Source of the DNA: Candidatus Neomarinimicrobiota bacterium
GTDB taxonomy: Bacteria; Fidelibacterota; UBA8477; JABMPR01
DNA: 56,952 bases
Direction: 5' to 3'
Assembly: GCA_034716895.1 (NCBI GenBank)
Contig: JAYEKW010000245.1
Coordinates: 1-56,952, forward strand
Shown: positions 1 through 7,653 of the stretch, piece after piece
How positions within the stretch are numbered: position 1 is the first letter of the stretch
Layout: each line of letters starts with the position of its first letter
Notes under the pieces: generated by a model
Told to the model about the DNA's origin: nothing
What the model saw: only the letters and a program-made list of their open reading frames with translations
The model's database searches: none
Translations under genes and position numbers: made by a program

Positions 1-474
1 AGGACTAATAGGTCTCAGAATTTGAAGATCAAAGTGGAGATCGACACGGACCCTCCTCCGGATTTTAAAACCGAGGTGCTCCAACTTTACAATCCCATCC
101 CTTATTCAGTCAAGACATATGTGCAAGAGGATCTCTTTGCGGGGAAGATGCATGCTGTGTTATTCAGAGAATGGAGAAGTAGGGTGAAAGGCAGGGACTG
201 GTACGATATGCTCTGGTTTATGCGCAGAGAGATCAAGCTGAATCTCCACTACTTAGAACAGCGTATGCGAGCATCGGGGAACTGGACTGGGGAGAATGGT
301 CTAACTGAGAAGAAATTTATGTCGCTCTGCATGGACAAGATAAACAACCTGAATATCGAGAGTGCAAAGGAAGATATAGAAGTGTTCCTACACGATCCAC
401 GTAGCATCGAAGCCTGGTCGCAAGAATTCTTCCGTGGAGTTGTCAAGAAAATAGAAATACTCCAAATCAATTGA
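1..474 (+). CDS. AbiEii/AbiGii-like nucleotidyltransferase, C-terminal part (cut by window edge)
   Basis: The reading frame is open from base 1, so only the last 157 or so residues are visible and the start lies outside the window. The text K-V-E-I-D-T-D-P-P followed by a K-x-x-A-x-x-x-R stretch and G-R-D-W-Y-D-M resembles the C-terminal half of AbiEii-type nucleotidyltransferase toxins, where an R/K-D-x-Y/F-D segment follows the nucleotidyltransferase fold. The catalytic GGT and D-x-D motifs would lie upstream and cannot be checked. If complete it would be the toxin of a type IV toxin-antitoxin pair. A second, intact AbiE pair lies 2 kb downstream. The TTG at 22 is inside the gene and not a credible start. 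Confidence 0.7.
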   Translation, partial: RTNRSQNLKIKVEIDTDPPPDFKTEVLQLYNPIPYSVKTYVQEDLFAGKMHAVLFREWRSRVKGRDWYDMLWFMRREIKLNLHYLEQRMRASGNWTGENGLTEKKFMSLCMDKINNLNIESAKEDIEVFLHDPRSIEAWSQEFFRGVVKKIEILQIN

Positions 475-566
475 GGGAATCGTATATCAAAAACTGAACG
501 TATTCTTCCACATTATTTTCTGAAAGTCGACTTTTCTGTCAGACACTAAATAGATACTGGCTTTGA

Positions 567-596
567 GTATTATACTTCCATTAGGCATGATAATAC
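567..596. promoter_or_regulatory. inverted repeat upstream of fic
   Basis: GTATTAT (567-573) and ATAATAC (590-596) form a perfect 7-bp inverted repeat with a 16-base spacer, ending 13 bases before the Fic start codon. It could be an operator for autoregulation or a chance AT-rich palindrome. No other evidence. Confidence 0.25.
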
Positions 597-609
597 CTAT
601 AATTCACGC

Positions 610-2157
610 ATGATAGCAAATAATACCCAATATTCATGTGAAATACCTCATATTCATGACAGAACTCTACCTGAGCCCGGATCATTGGTGGGCTACACTG
701 CGATCATCAATGCTTTAGAACTAGAGGTTCCAATTCCAGATATCGTATCGATAATATCAAAGAAAAATAAACGGTATGAAGAAGATGGCTGGAAAGTCTT
801 TACGCCCAAGCATCAGCCAGAAGATTCCCTGTATCACCATTTGGTGTTCGCCTTAAAGTACGAAGGCATAAATCTGCTATTATTCAAAAAACTGTTTCAA
901 AGTCTCTCTGAATCAGAAATTATTGAAATACTACAAATAGCGCCAACAGGGCAGTACAGTCGGAAAATATGGTTTCTGTATGAATGGTTGATGGATAATA
1001 AATTGGATATTCCAGACCTGCGGATAAAAAATGCTGTCCCCCTTTTGGACGATAAACTTCAATATACTGGAAAAGGGGTTAGCTCTCCCCGGCACAGAAT
1101 TTTAAACAATCTCCCCGGGACGAGTACATTTTGTCCGTTGATCAGGAAGACCGAGAAACTTCAGGCTTTTATCCATTCAAATTTAGCTGACAGAAAAAAT
1201 GATTATTTGCAGAGCGTCCATAAAGATGTATTGCAGCGTGCTTCGGGATTTCTTTTGTTAAAAGATTCTAAGGCATCTTTTACCATCGAAGGTGAAACTC
1301 CAGGCAATAAACGGGCTCAACGGTGGGGGGAGGCAATTGGTCAGGCTGGGAGTCAGCCCTTGACTAAGGATGAGTTACTTCGGTTGCAAAAACTGGTCAT
1401 CGAGAATAGTCGGTTTACAGCTATGGGTTATAGAGAAGCAGGTGGTTTTGTAGGATCACATGATCGTTTGACAGGAGAACCGATTCCAGATCATATCTCA
1501 GCAAGATGGCAAGATGTGAGTTCTTTATTGGATGGTCTGATCGAAATGGATCATTTATTAGAGGAATCAGATTATGACTCGGTCTTAGCAGCTGCAATCA
1601 TAGCTTTTTCTTTTGTATTTATACATCCATTTGTTGATGGCAATGGCCGATTACACCGTTACCTAATCCATCACATCCTGGCGAAGATGAATTTTACTCA
1701 ACAGGGGATTGTCTTTCCGGTCTCCGCCTCAATGTTGGATCATATTGGAGATTATCAGAAAGTTCTAGAGTCATATTCACGACCACTACTTGAATTCATT
1801 GAATGGAAAGCCACATCAAAGGGTAATGTGGAAGTTCTTAATGAGACATCAGATTATTATCGGTATTTTGATGCAACCAAACAGGCTGAATTCTTGTACG
1901 CCTCTGTCCAGGATACGGTCGAAACAATTATACCATATGAGGTCGATTACTTAAATCATTATTTTGAAATGAAACGGTATTTAGATAATAATTATGAGAT
2001 GCCTGATGGAACCGTTGCACTTCTTGTACGCTTTTTGGAACAAAATGGAGGGAAGTTATCAATTAGGGCAAGGTCAAAAGAATTCAGGGCACTATCCAAT
2101 GATGAAGTTACTGATATTGAAAATGTGTATCAGGAGATCTTCGAAATAATCAAATAG
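610..2157 (+). CDS. fic: Fic-domain protein with built-in inhibitory motif
   Basis: This is a 515-residue protein. The Fic catalytic loop HPFVDGNGRLHR (residues 339-350) carries the catalytic His and the phosphate-binding residues of AMP-transferases that modify target proteins. About 115 residues earlier, S-F-T-I-E-G (residues 223-228) fits the inhibitory helix consensus (S/T)xxxE(G/N), so this is a self-inhibited (class II type) Fic protein, and no separate antitoxin is needed or seen. The N-terminal 200 residues are helical and of a type often found in stand-alone Fic proteins. No clear Shine-Dalgarno is visible before the ATG. Targets are unknown. It stands alone, with 135 bases upstream and 372 downstream, between AbiE-type genes. 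Confidence 0.93.
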   Translation: MIANNTQYSCEIPHIHDRTLPEPGSLVGYTAIINALELEVPIPDIVSIISKKNKRYEEDGWKVFTPKHQPEDSLYHHLVFALKYEGINLLLFKKLFQSLSESEIIEILQIAPTGQYSRKIWFLYEWLMDNKLDIPDLRIKNAVPLLDDKLQYTGKGVSSPRHRILNNLPGTSTFCPLIRKTEKLQAFIHSNLADRKNDYLQSVHKDVLQRASGFLLLKDSKASFTIEGETPGNKRAQRWGEAIGQAGSQPLTKDELLRLQKLVIENSRFTAMGYREAGGFVGSHDRLTGEPIPDHISARWQDVSSLLDGLIEMDHLLEESDYDSVLAAAIIAFSFVFIHPFVDGNGRLHRYLIHHILAKMNFTQQGIVFPVSASMLDHIGDYQKVLESYSRPLLEFIEWKATSKGNVEVLNETSDYYRYFDATKQAEFLYASVQDTVETIIPYEVDYLNHYFEMKRYLDNNYEMPDGTVALLVRFLEQNGGKLSIRARSKEFRALSNDEVTDIENVYQEIFEIIK

Positions 2158-2529
2158 ACAATATAGATCTCCATACTTGTATATTATTTTCTGTATACAT
2201 GATTCTGTTGATTTAACCGCTAATTACACTAATGTACGCGAATTTTATGATTTATGTATTTGTTTCTATTGAACAATTATTTATAATTAAATAAGACGAG
2301 TAATTTCTATTGAATCCGGCATGATGGGCTCCTCTGATATTCTACCACCTAGTTTACCATAATCATGATTGATAAACACAAAGTATAATTATCTCCATAA
2401 ATATAAACTAATTAGCCAGCATGATTTGATACTGTATAATGTAAATATGTCAAGTAAAATATGATAAAAACTTGACAATAGATAAAATAGACTTACCTTT
2501 TCTGTAGATAGTACAAGGGAGGGTGCTTA
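2158..2529. other. AT-rich intergenic region before the abiE pair
   Basis: No coding frame is supported here. The sequence is strongly AT-rich. A TTGACA hexamer at 2472-2477 is a possible -35 box for the abiE genes, but no convincing -10 box lies at 16-18 bases. AAGGGAGG ending about 7 bases before 2530 is a strong ribosome binding site. Confidence 0.5.
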
Positions 2530-3255
2530 ATGAAGGTTACAGAGAAAATCGCAAAAAAGATTAAGCGGATGAAAGAAGGATCCGTATTTGGGTATACTCA
2601 ACTTGGAATAGAGCCCGATGAATTTGTTGCTGCAGCCAAAGCATTAGAGCGGTTTGTGAAAAATGAGACTATTGGCAAAGTCTCTAAGGGAAAATTTTAT
2701 AAGCCAAAGGAAACAGTGTTCGGAAAGCTGAAGCCACGTGAGGATGAATTGCTGAAATTGTATTTATTTTCTGGTCGGAAGCAAGTTGCCTATATCACCG
2801 GTACAGCGCTTTTCAATCGATTGGGGCTAACAACACAAGTTCCTAAGGTTATCAAAGTGGCAAGTCAGGATAAGCGGATATCTATTAACAATGGAAGTTT
2901 GCGAGTGAAGTCTGTCACAGGCTATGTGAGAGTAACAAACGACAATGTCTACCTTCTTGAGCTCCTTGATGTCATGAAAGATTTCTCGAAAATACCGGAT
3001 TTAGATAAAGATATGGCAATTCGTTATTTGAAAGGACGATTAGGGAACCTGAGTGGGAAAGAGAAATCAAAAATAGTAACGTATGCCCTGGAGTATCCCC
3101 CGAGAGTTCGGGCGCTACTTGGCCTGCTCTTAAGTGAAATTGGGTCCTGTGAAAAGATTGAGAAGCTCAAGGAAAGTCTCAATCCACTATCGAAGTATGA
3201 TTACGGTCTTAGCAGTGCCTTGGTTGAAGGGGCAGCAGCGTGGGGGGTGGCTTGA
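2530..3255 (+). CDS. DUF6088/AbiEi-like antitoxin
   Basis: A 241-residue protein with a basic N-terminal region (many K/R in the first 20 residues), a short winged-helix-like part (G-S-V-F-G-Y-T ... residues 17-55) and a C-terminal part with Y-I-T-G-T-A-L-F-N-R-L-G-L-T-T-Q, typical of DUF6088/AbiEi antitoxins of type IV toxin-antitoxin systems. These bind the promoter of their own operon and neutralise the partner toxin without direct contact. Its stop codon overlaps the start of the AbiEii toxin gene, the classical arrangement of the pair. A very good ribosome binding site supports the ATG at 2530. Family assignment rests on sequence pattern and gene order. Confidence 0.8.
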   Translation: MKVTEKIAKKIKRMKEGSVFGYTQLGIEPDEFVAAAKALERFVKNETIGKVSKGKFYKPKETVFGKLKPREDELLKLYLFSGRKQVAYITGTALFNRLGLTTQVPKVIKVASQDKRISINNGSLRVKSVTGYVRVTNDNVYLLELLDVMKDFSKIPDLDKDMAIRYLKGRLGNLSGKEKSKIVTYALEYPPRVRALLGLLLSEIGSCEKIEKLKESLNPLSKYDYGLSSALVEGAAAWGVA

Positions 3256-4226
3256 ATCTCCATGAAAACGAAGAATTGTTTCAAGATGCAGTTGTAGCTA
3301 CTGCACAAATGCTTGATATCCCTGAAATCTTTGTAGAAAAAGACTATTGGGTAACATTGGTACTGCATAAGATTTTTCACTCAAGTATGGCTGAGGCTGC
3401 TGTATTTAAGGGAGGCACAGCACTTTCAAAATGTCATGGGTTGATTGAGAGATTTTCAGAAGACATAGACATGGTCGTATTGAAAAACCCAGGGGATAGT
3501 CATAGTCAGTTAGATAGAAAAGTTAGGAAAATAGGAAAGGTAGTCGAATCGATTCTACCGGAGATCCACATTGAGGGTGTGACAAATAAAATGGGAAAAA
3601 TCAGGAAAACAGCACACCAATTTGAAAAAGTCTTCTCTGGGGATTATGGTCAGGTTCGACCTGATATCATTGTAGAGACAACCTGGTTCGGAAACTCTGA
3701 GCCTAATACTGAAGAGGATGTAAGTTCTTATATCGCCGAGATGATGCACAGGCAGAATCAACACGACCTGATCGAAGAATACGGTTTACAGCCTTTTAAA
3801 GTGAGAGTCGTCAGTAAAGAGATATCTCTTTGTGAAAAGATAATGAGTCTTGTCCGATTTTCTCGCCGGGAAAACGCGTACGAAGATCTAGCCAATAAAA
3901 TTAGACATATTTATGATATACATATGATGTTACTGGATAGTGAGATTGAACAATTCTTTAAGAGCCAACTGTTTGATAAAATGCTCATAACAGTTGGCAA
4001 AGAAGATGTGGAGAGCTTCAACAACAATAACGAATGGCTTGTTGAACACCCGGGAAAAGCGGTCATTTTTAATCAAGTTCAAGATACTTGGAATAATATT
4101 CGCTCAACATACCGGGGTGTCTTCAGCGAATTAGTCATTGGCAAGCTTCCTGATGACAATGAAATAATCTCTACACTTAAGAGAGTCTCAAATCGGCTAA
4201 ATAAAGTGGATTGGAAATTGGGCTGA
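3240..4226 (+). CDS. AbiEii nucleotidyltransferase toxin
   Basis: A 328-residue protein with the features of AbiEii/AbiGii toxins: E-K-D-Y-W (residues 33-37), F-K-G-G-T-A-L-S-K (57-64), and S-E-D-I-D-M (73-78), the G-G-T...D-x-D signature of the DNA polymerase beta-type nucleotidyltransferase fold. Characterised relatives add nucleotides to tRNA acceptor ends and halt growth, giving phage abortive infection. It overlaps the end of the antitoxin gene. The GTG at 3240 has AAGGGG seven bases upstream. A TTG at 3252 overlapping the antitoxin TGA, preceded by a run of six G, is an equally possible start. Confidence 0.88.
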   Translation: MGGGLNLHENEELFQDAVVATAQMLDIPEIFVEKDYWVTLVLHKIFHSSMAEAAVFKGGTALSKCHGLIERFSEDIDMVVLKNPGDSHSQLDRKVRKIGKVVESILPEIHIEGVTNKMGKIRKTAHQFEKVFSGDYGQVRPDIIVETTWFGNSEPNTEEDVSSYIAEMMHRQNQHDLIEEYGLQPFKVRVVSKEISLCEKIMSLVRFSRRENAYEDLANKIRHIYDIHMMLLDSEIEQFFKSQLFDKMLITVGKEDVESFNNNNEWLVEHPGKAVIFNQVQDTWNNIRSTYRGVFSELVIGKLPDDNEIISTLKRVSNRLNKVDWKLG

Positions 4227-4247
4227 AACTAGAGATGAAATAGCATC

Positions 4248-4266
4248 GAGGGACATTAAGTCCCTT
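4248..4266 (+). terminator. hairpin after the abiE pair
   Basis: AGGGAC (4249-4254) pairs perfectly with GTCCCT (4260-4265) around the loop ATTAA, with an extra G-U pair outside. It begins 22 bases after the AbiEii stop. There is no strong T-run, so termination is plausible but not certain. Confidence 0.4.
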
Positions 4267-4511
4267 CAAGAGGTAGCTAAGTATTTTGATCAAGGGTGAT
4301 TCCTTATAGATTTTGATCCGTATTTGTTGCTTTCACCGGATATCATTTGACCATTTAATTGTCTTTGTTTGGCAGTATCAAACGAGCTTCATCAGATTGA
4401 CAATATCTCTGCGTTGGGATGCCGCCGGGGACGTGGGGAGTGAGTGTCAGTCGGTCACAGATTTACATTTTGATTTTCGAACAACTGCTTAGTAAATGGG
4501 CAGAAATATAC

Positions 4512-4540
4512 TTGACATGTGGGATGGCATCTTTTAAACT
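4512..4540 (+). promoter_or_regulatory. sigma-70-type promoter of the alginate operon
   Basis: A consensus -35 TTGACA (4512-4517), a 17-base spacer and TAAACT (4535-4540, four of six matches to TATAAT). The predicted transcription start, near 4547, falls within the first copy of the 15-base operator-like motif, which fits repression. The leader would be about 155 bases. A second TTGACA at 4574 could serve a tandem promoter but has a poorer -10. Confidence 0.5.
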
Positions 4541-4541
4541 A

Positions 4542-4556
4542 AATACGTCATACATC
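4542..4556. promoter_or_regulatory. candidate GntR/FCD operator, copy 1
   Basis: A 15-base element with core GTCATAC (reverse: GTATGAC). It matches the copy at 4661-4675 at 13 of 15 bases. The core fits the GT-NNN-AC pattern known for FadR-subfamily GntR repressors, and such a regulator is encoded in this operon (22605). It overlaps the predicted transcription start. Confidence 0.4.
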
Positions 4557-4650
4557 TTACTAATTCTAATTGTTTGACAAGTATTAAATAAAACATAGAC
4601 AATAAAGGGTACAGCGTATTCTTGTTCAACTTGATGGTAGTTTTTTCCCT

Positions 4651-4675
4651 TTGATACATAAATGTGTCATACATC
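4651..4675. promoter_or_regulatory. candidate GntR/FCD operator, copy 2
   Basis: The second copy of the 15-base element is at 4661-4675. Within it ATGTGTCATACAT (4662-4674) is a near-palindrome around the GT-NNN-AC core, with two mismatched pairs. The preceding TTGATACAT (4651-4659) mirrors it imperfectly. It lies 28 bases before the TonB receptor start codon. Confidence 0.4.
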
Positions 4676-4703
4676 ATTCACATTATTTATGGAGAGTCTC
4701 TTC

Positions 4704-7634
4704 ATGACTTGGTTACGTAAGTGGCAATCATCTTCTTTGATCGTACTGTTGTTGGTCGCACAGGCCACTTTTGGCGGACAGGGTGGAAAAATATCTGGAC
4801 AGGTCAGCGATGCTCAATCTGGAGATCCATTGCCGGGTGCGAATGTAATGATCACCCATCGTTGGATCGACGGCCAGGAAATCCCTCTGGATAACCTGAT
4901 TGGAACAGCGACTGATGTGGATGGTCACTATTACCTCTTAAATATTTATCCCGGTAGCTATTCACTAAGAGTCGATTTTATTGGAATGTCGAGTCGGGTG
5001 GTCACCGATGTTGCGATTATGGTCGATATGACAACCTTTATAGATATTGCTATGGAAAACAATGCGCTCGAAGGTGAAGCGGTTATCGTTGAATCTCAAC
5101 GAAAGAATACGGTCCAAACAGATCTCACAGCTACCAAACAAGTCTACCAAATATCTGATGTTCAAAGTATTGCCGGTGTTAATGATATCGGTGATATCAT
5201 TAACCTGCAAGCCGATGTGGTTGATGATCATTTTCGGGGAGGGCGAGTCGGCGAGGCAAGTTATCTCCTCGGTGGTGCAACCATCGTTAATCCTTTGACC
5301 AATGGCAGGGCTTTTAAGCCAATCGTCACCGGTCTGGAACAGGTTGAAGTCTATACCAGTGGCTTTAGCTCTGAATATGGAAATGCCCAGTCTGGTGTGA
5401 TCAATATGATTACTAAAGAAGGCCGGGAAAAATGGGAATCACGCCTGGAGGTTTCCATAGTTGCACCGTACTATAAGGTCTGGGAGGAATTTCTGGATGC
5501 CGATAGTAACCAAACACTGAAGCCGGGAAGTCCTTATGATAAAAACAGTCTGGATTTTTATGAAATGTTGACTGATACAGCTGAATGGTTAAAAGAAAAT
5601 CCACAGCAGCCCGGGAGAGTTCTGTATGACCTGGGGTATGGCTTCGGTTCCATCTATTTGCCACCACGTACAACCTGGCCTCCCAATCCGCTCTCCTTTA
5701 GCGATTCGATCCAACTTGCACGTCTGGGACAGGTCGCCTGGCTTCAATCTGTAAGGGATGTGGGGCTCCAGTATGACAATACATTTGACAATCGCTTAGA
5801 CTTTTCAACAGGGGGACCGGTTGCTGAAAATATAAAGATGTTTGTGGCTGTACGGCAGAACAGATCCTATACCCGAATTCCAACCCAGAACCCGGATACT
5901 GATAGACAACTGATGAGTAGCTTGGTCTACAGACCTACTGTATCTGATAAATATAAATTGAGTTGGAATTATAATAAATCTAGTCAAACCTACTTTAGCA
6001 GTTCATATCGATACTGGCTCTTTGATCCAGCCCTGGCAACCTCCCAACGATTATCTAAGTCCACCCAGTTGGGACTGGATTGGAACCATGTGGTTAATCC
6101 TTCAACCTTCTGGCATTTGCGTTTTAGCACCTTAGAACTTATGAATGAGGAATTACTGGCTCTGTTAGCTGAGGATCAATTTGTAACCGATTATATGAAA
6201 TCTTCTAACTGGGTTGACCTGGTTGGCCCCTCTGCCCACCGGGTTGGAAGAATGAACGATGATGGTGGCCGTGATATTACCACTACCTATGCAGCCCAAG
6301 CAGATATTACATCTCAAATTGACCCCGCCAACATGCTCAAAGGTGGCATTCAGTTCAATTACTATGATATTGTTGTGGATAAAATGTATAACCGGTATGG
6401 CGAAGCCGATATCAGGTATTTAAGCTTCACTGGAAATCCCTTTGAAGGCGCTATTTTCGCTCAGGACAAGATGGAATTTGAAGGGATGATCGCCAACGTG
6501 GGAATGCGTCTTGATTTCTATCAGCTCAATACAGACTTCTATGCTGACCTATATGCCCCGCTGCGAAATCCCAACTATGATCCAACTTTACCCTATCTTG
6601 ACCGGGGTCCATATTATTCACGGGACCTGGCAGCAACTGAACATTCCCAAGTATATTGGAAGCTACAGCCTCGTATTGGTGTCAGTTTCCCAGTAGATGA
6701 AACAACAGTATTTCATCTTAATTATGGTACTTTTTCACAGCGTCCAAATTTTAATCAACTCTTCTATAACCAGATCACACAGAATAACGAAATAGAAATT
6801 CTCGGTAATCCCAGATTGAAGCCCGAAGAGACCAATGCCTACGACATGGGTATTGTAAAAGGCTTACCTGTGTTTGGGTTGACCATTGATGTCAGCGCTT
6901 ATTATAAAGATGTTAAAAATCTCATTCAAAGCGCCTACTATTATGATGAGCAACAAGCCATTTACCGAACTTACATCAATCGGGATTATGCAGATATCAA
7001 AGGCTTTCACGTGAATATGGAGCGCAAACACGGGAATCTCCGAGGATATCTACGCTATAATTATGAATCGGCCACCGGCAAGAGCAGCAATGATCTAAAT
7101 GCGCCCGTAACCTTTTTTGAAATAGCAGATCCGGTATACGGTCTTGAACAATTGCCAGATCCTGCTGATGTATATCTGGACTATGACCGAACCCACAAAA
7201 CGGTGATGAATATTCGCTACAAGACACCAAAGAGATTTGGACCGGATATTGCCGGAATTTATCCGCTGGCTCAATTTAGTTTTAGTATGACTAATAAATA
7301 CAGTACAGGAAGGCCCTATACAGATCCTGAAACAGGTCTCCTCTTTACTGAAAGAACTCCCGATGAAGAAGAAGTTCGCCTCCGGATTGAGAAGGGGATG
7401 ACCCTCTCCGGCACGAAAGCAACCATCTATCTGGAAGGCTATAATGTAACCAATCAAGTCGTTTGGGATTACAGTCGCACCTATGATAATCCATATAATA
7501 CACCGAGGCTGAAGACTGATCCAGAGGGTATTTTGACCTACGAACTTTACGAACCTTATGTGAGCAGTCAGGATATATATCTATTGCGCAATCAACCCAG
7601 ACACTGGCGTTTTGGCCTGATAGTGAAATTTTAA
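4704..7634 (+). CDS. TonB-dependent outer-membrane receptor, likely for alginate oligosaccharides
   Basis: A 976-residue protein from ATG 4704, chosen because GGAGAG lies seven bases upstream and a signal peptide (hydrophobic S-L-I-V-L-L-L-V-A-Q-A-T-F-G) follows directly. Next come a carboxypeptidase-regulatory-like domain (about residues 27-110, G-Q-V-S-D-A...G-D-P-L-P-G-A-N-V), a plug domain (about 130-240, with G-L-E-Q-V-E-V-Y-T-S-G-F-S-S-E-Y-G-N-A-Q-S-G-V-I-N) and a long beta-barrel ending in the aromatic residue expected of outer-membrane proteins (V-K-F). It imports substrates by TonB energy. As the first gene of a run that includes PL6, PL17 and KDG genes, it most likely takes up alginate oligomers. 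No SusD gene follows, unlike SusCD systems. Confidence 0.93.
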   Translation: MTWLRKWQSSSLIVLLLVAQATFGGQGGKISGQVSDAQSGDPLPGANVMITHRWIDGQEIPLDNLIGTATDVDGHYYLLNIYPGSYSLRVDFIGMSSRVVTDVAIMVDMTTFIDIAMENNALEGEAVIVESQRKNTVQTDLTATKQVYQISDVQSIAGVNDIGDIINLQADVVDDHFRGGRVGEASYLLGGATIVNPLTNGRAFKPIVTGLEQVEVYTSGFSSEYGNAQSGVINMITKEGREKWESRLEVSIVAPYYKVWEEFLDADSNQTLKPGSPYDKNSLDFYEMLTDTAEWLKENPQQPGRVLYDLGYGFGSIYLPPRTTWPPNPLSFSDSIQLARLGQVAWLQSVRDVGLQYDNTFDNRLDFSTGGPVAENIKMFVAVRQNRSYTRIPTQNPDTDRQLMSSLVYRPTVSDKYKLSWNYNKSSQTYFSSSYRYWLFDPALATSQRLSKSTQLGLDWNHVVNPSTFWHLRFSTLELMNEELLALLAEDQFVTDYMKSSNWVDLVGPSAHRVGRMNDDGGRDITTTYAAQADITSQIDPANMLKGGIQFNYYDIVVDKMYNRYGEADIRYLSFTGNPFEGAIFAQDKMEFEGMIANVGMRLDFYQLNTDFYADLYAPLRNPNYDPTLPYLDRGPYYSRDLAATEHSQVYWKLQPRIGVSFPVDETTVFHLNYGTFSQRPNFNQLFYNQITQNNEIEILGNPRLKPEETNAYDMGIVKGLPVFGLTIDVSAYYKDVKNLIQSAYYYDEQQAIYRTYINRDYADIKGFHVNMERKHGNLRGYLRYNYESATGKSSNDLNAPVTFFEIADPVYGLEQLPDPADVYLDYDRTHKTVMNIRYKTPKRFGPDIAGIYPLAQFSFSMTNKYSTGRPYTDPETGLLFTERTPDEEEVRLRIEKGMTLSGTKATIYLEGYNVTNQVVWDYSRTYDNPYNTPRLKTDPEGILTYELYEPYVSSQDIYLLRNQPRHWRFGLIVKF

Positions 7635-7653
7635 GAATGGACCTGGAGAATAT

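Larger units (their letters stand above)
4227..4703. other. 477-base regulatory region before the alginate operon
   Basis: No coding frame is supported. It holds, in order, a hairpin after abiE (4248-4266), a good sigma-70-type promoter (4512-4540), a second TTGACA (4574-4579), and two copies of a 15-base motif (4542-4556, 4661-4675) described separately. The ATG at 4662 falls inside the second motif copy and lacks a ribosome binding site. Confidence 0.6.

Noticed and set aside
4662-4703. Earlier ATG (4662) for the TonB receptor
   Set aside because: It would place non-hydrophobic residues before the signal peptide, lacks a ribosome binding site and lies inside the operator-like element; ATG 4704 has GGAGAG at seven bases.
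7095-7457. 120-codon minus-strand open frame
   Set aside because: Antisense to the TonB receptor barrel; composition is a mirror of the real gene.
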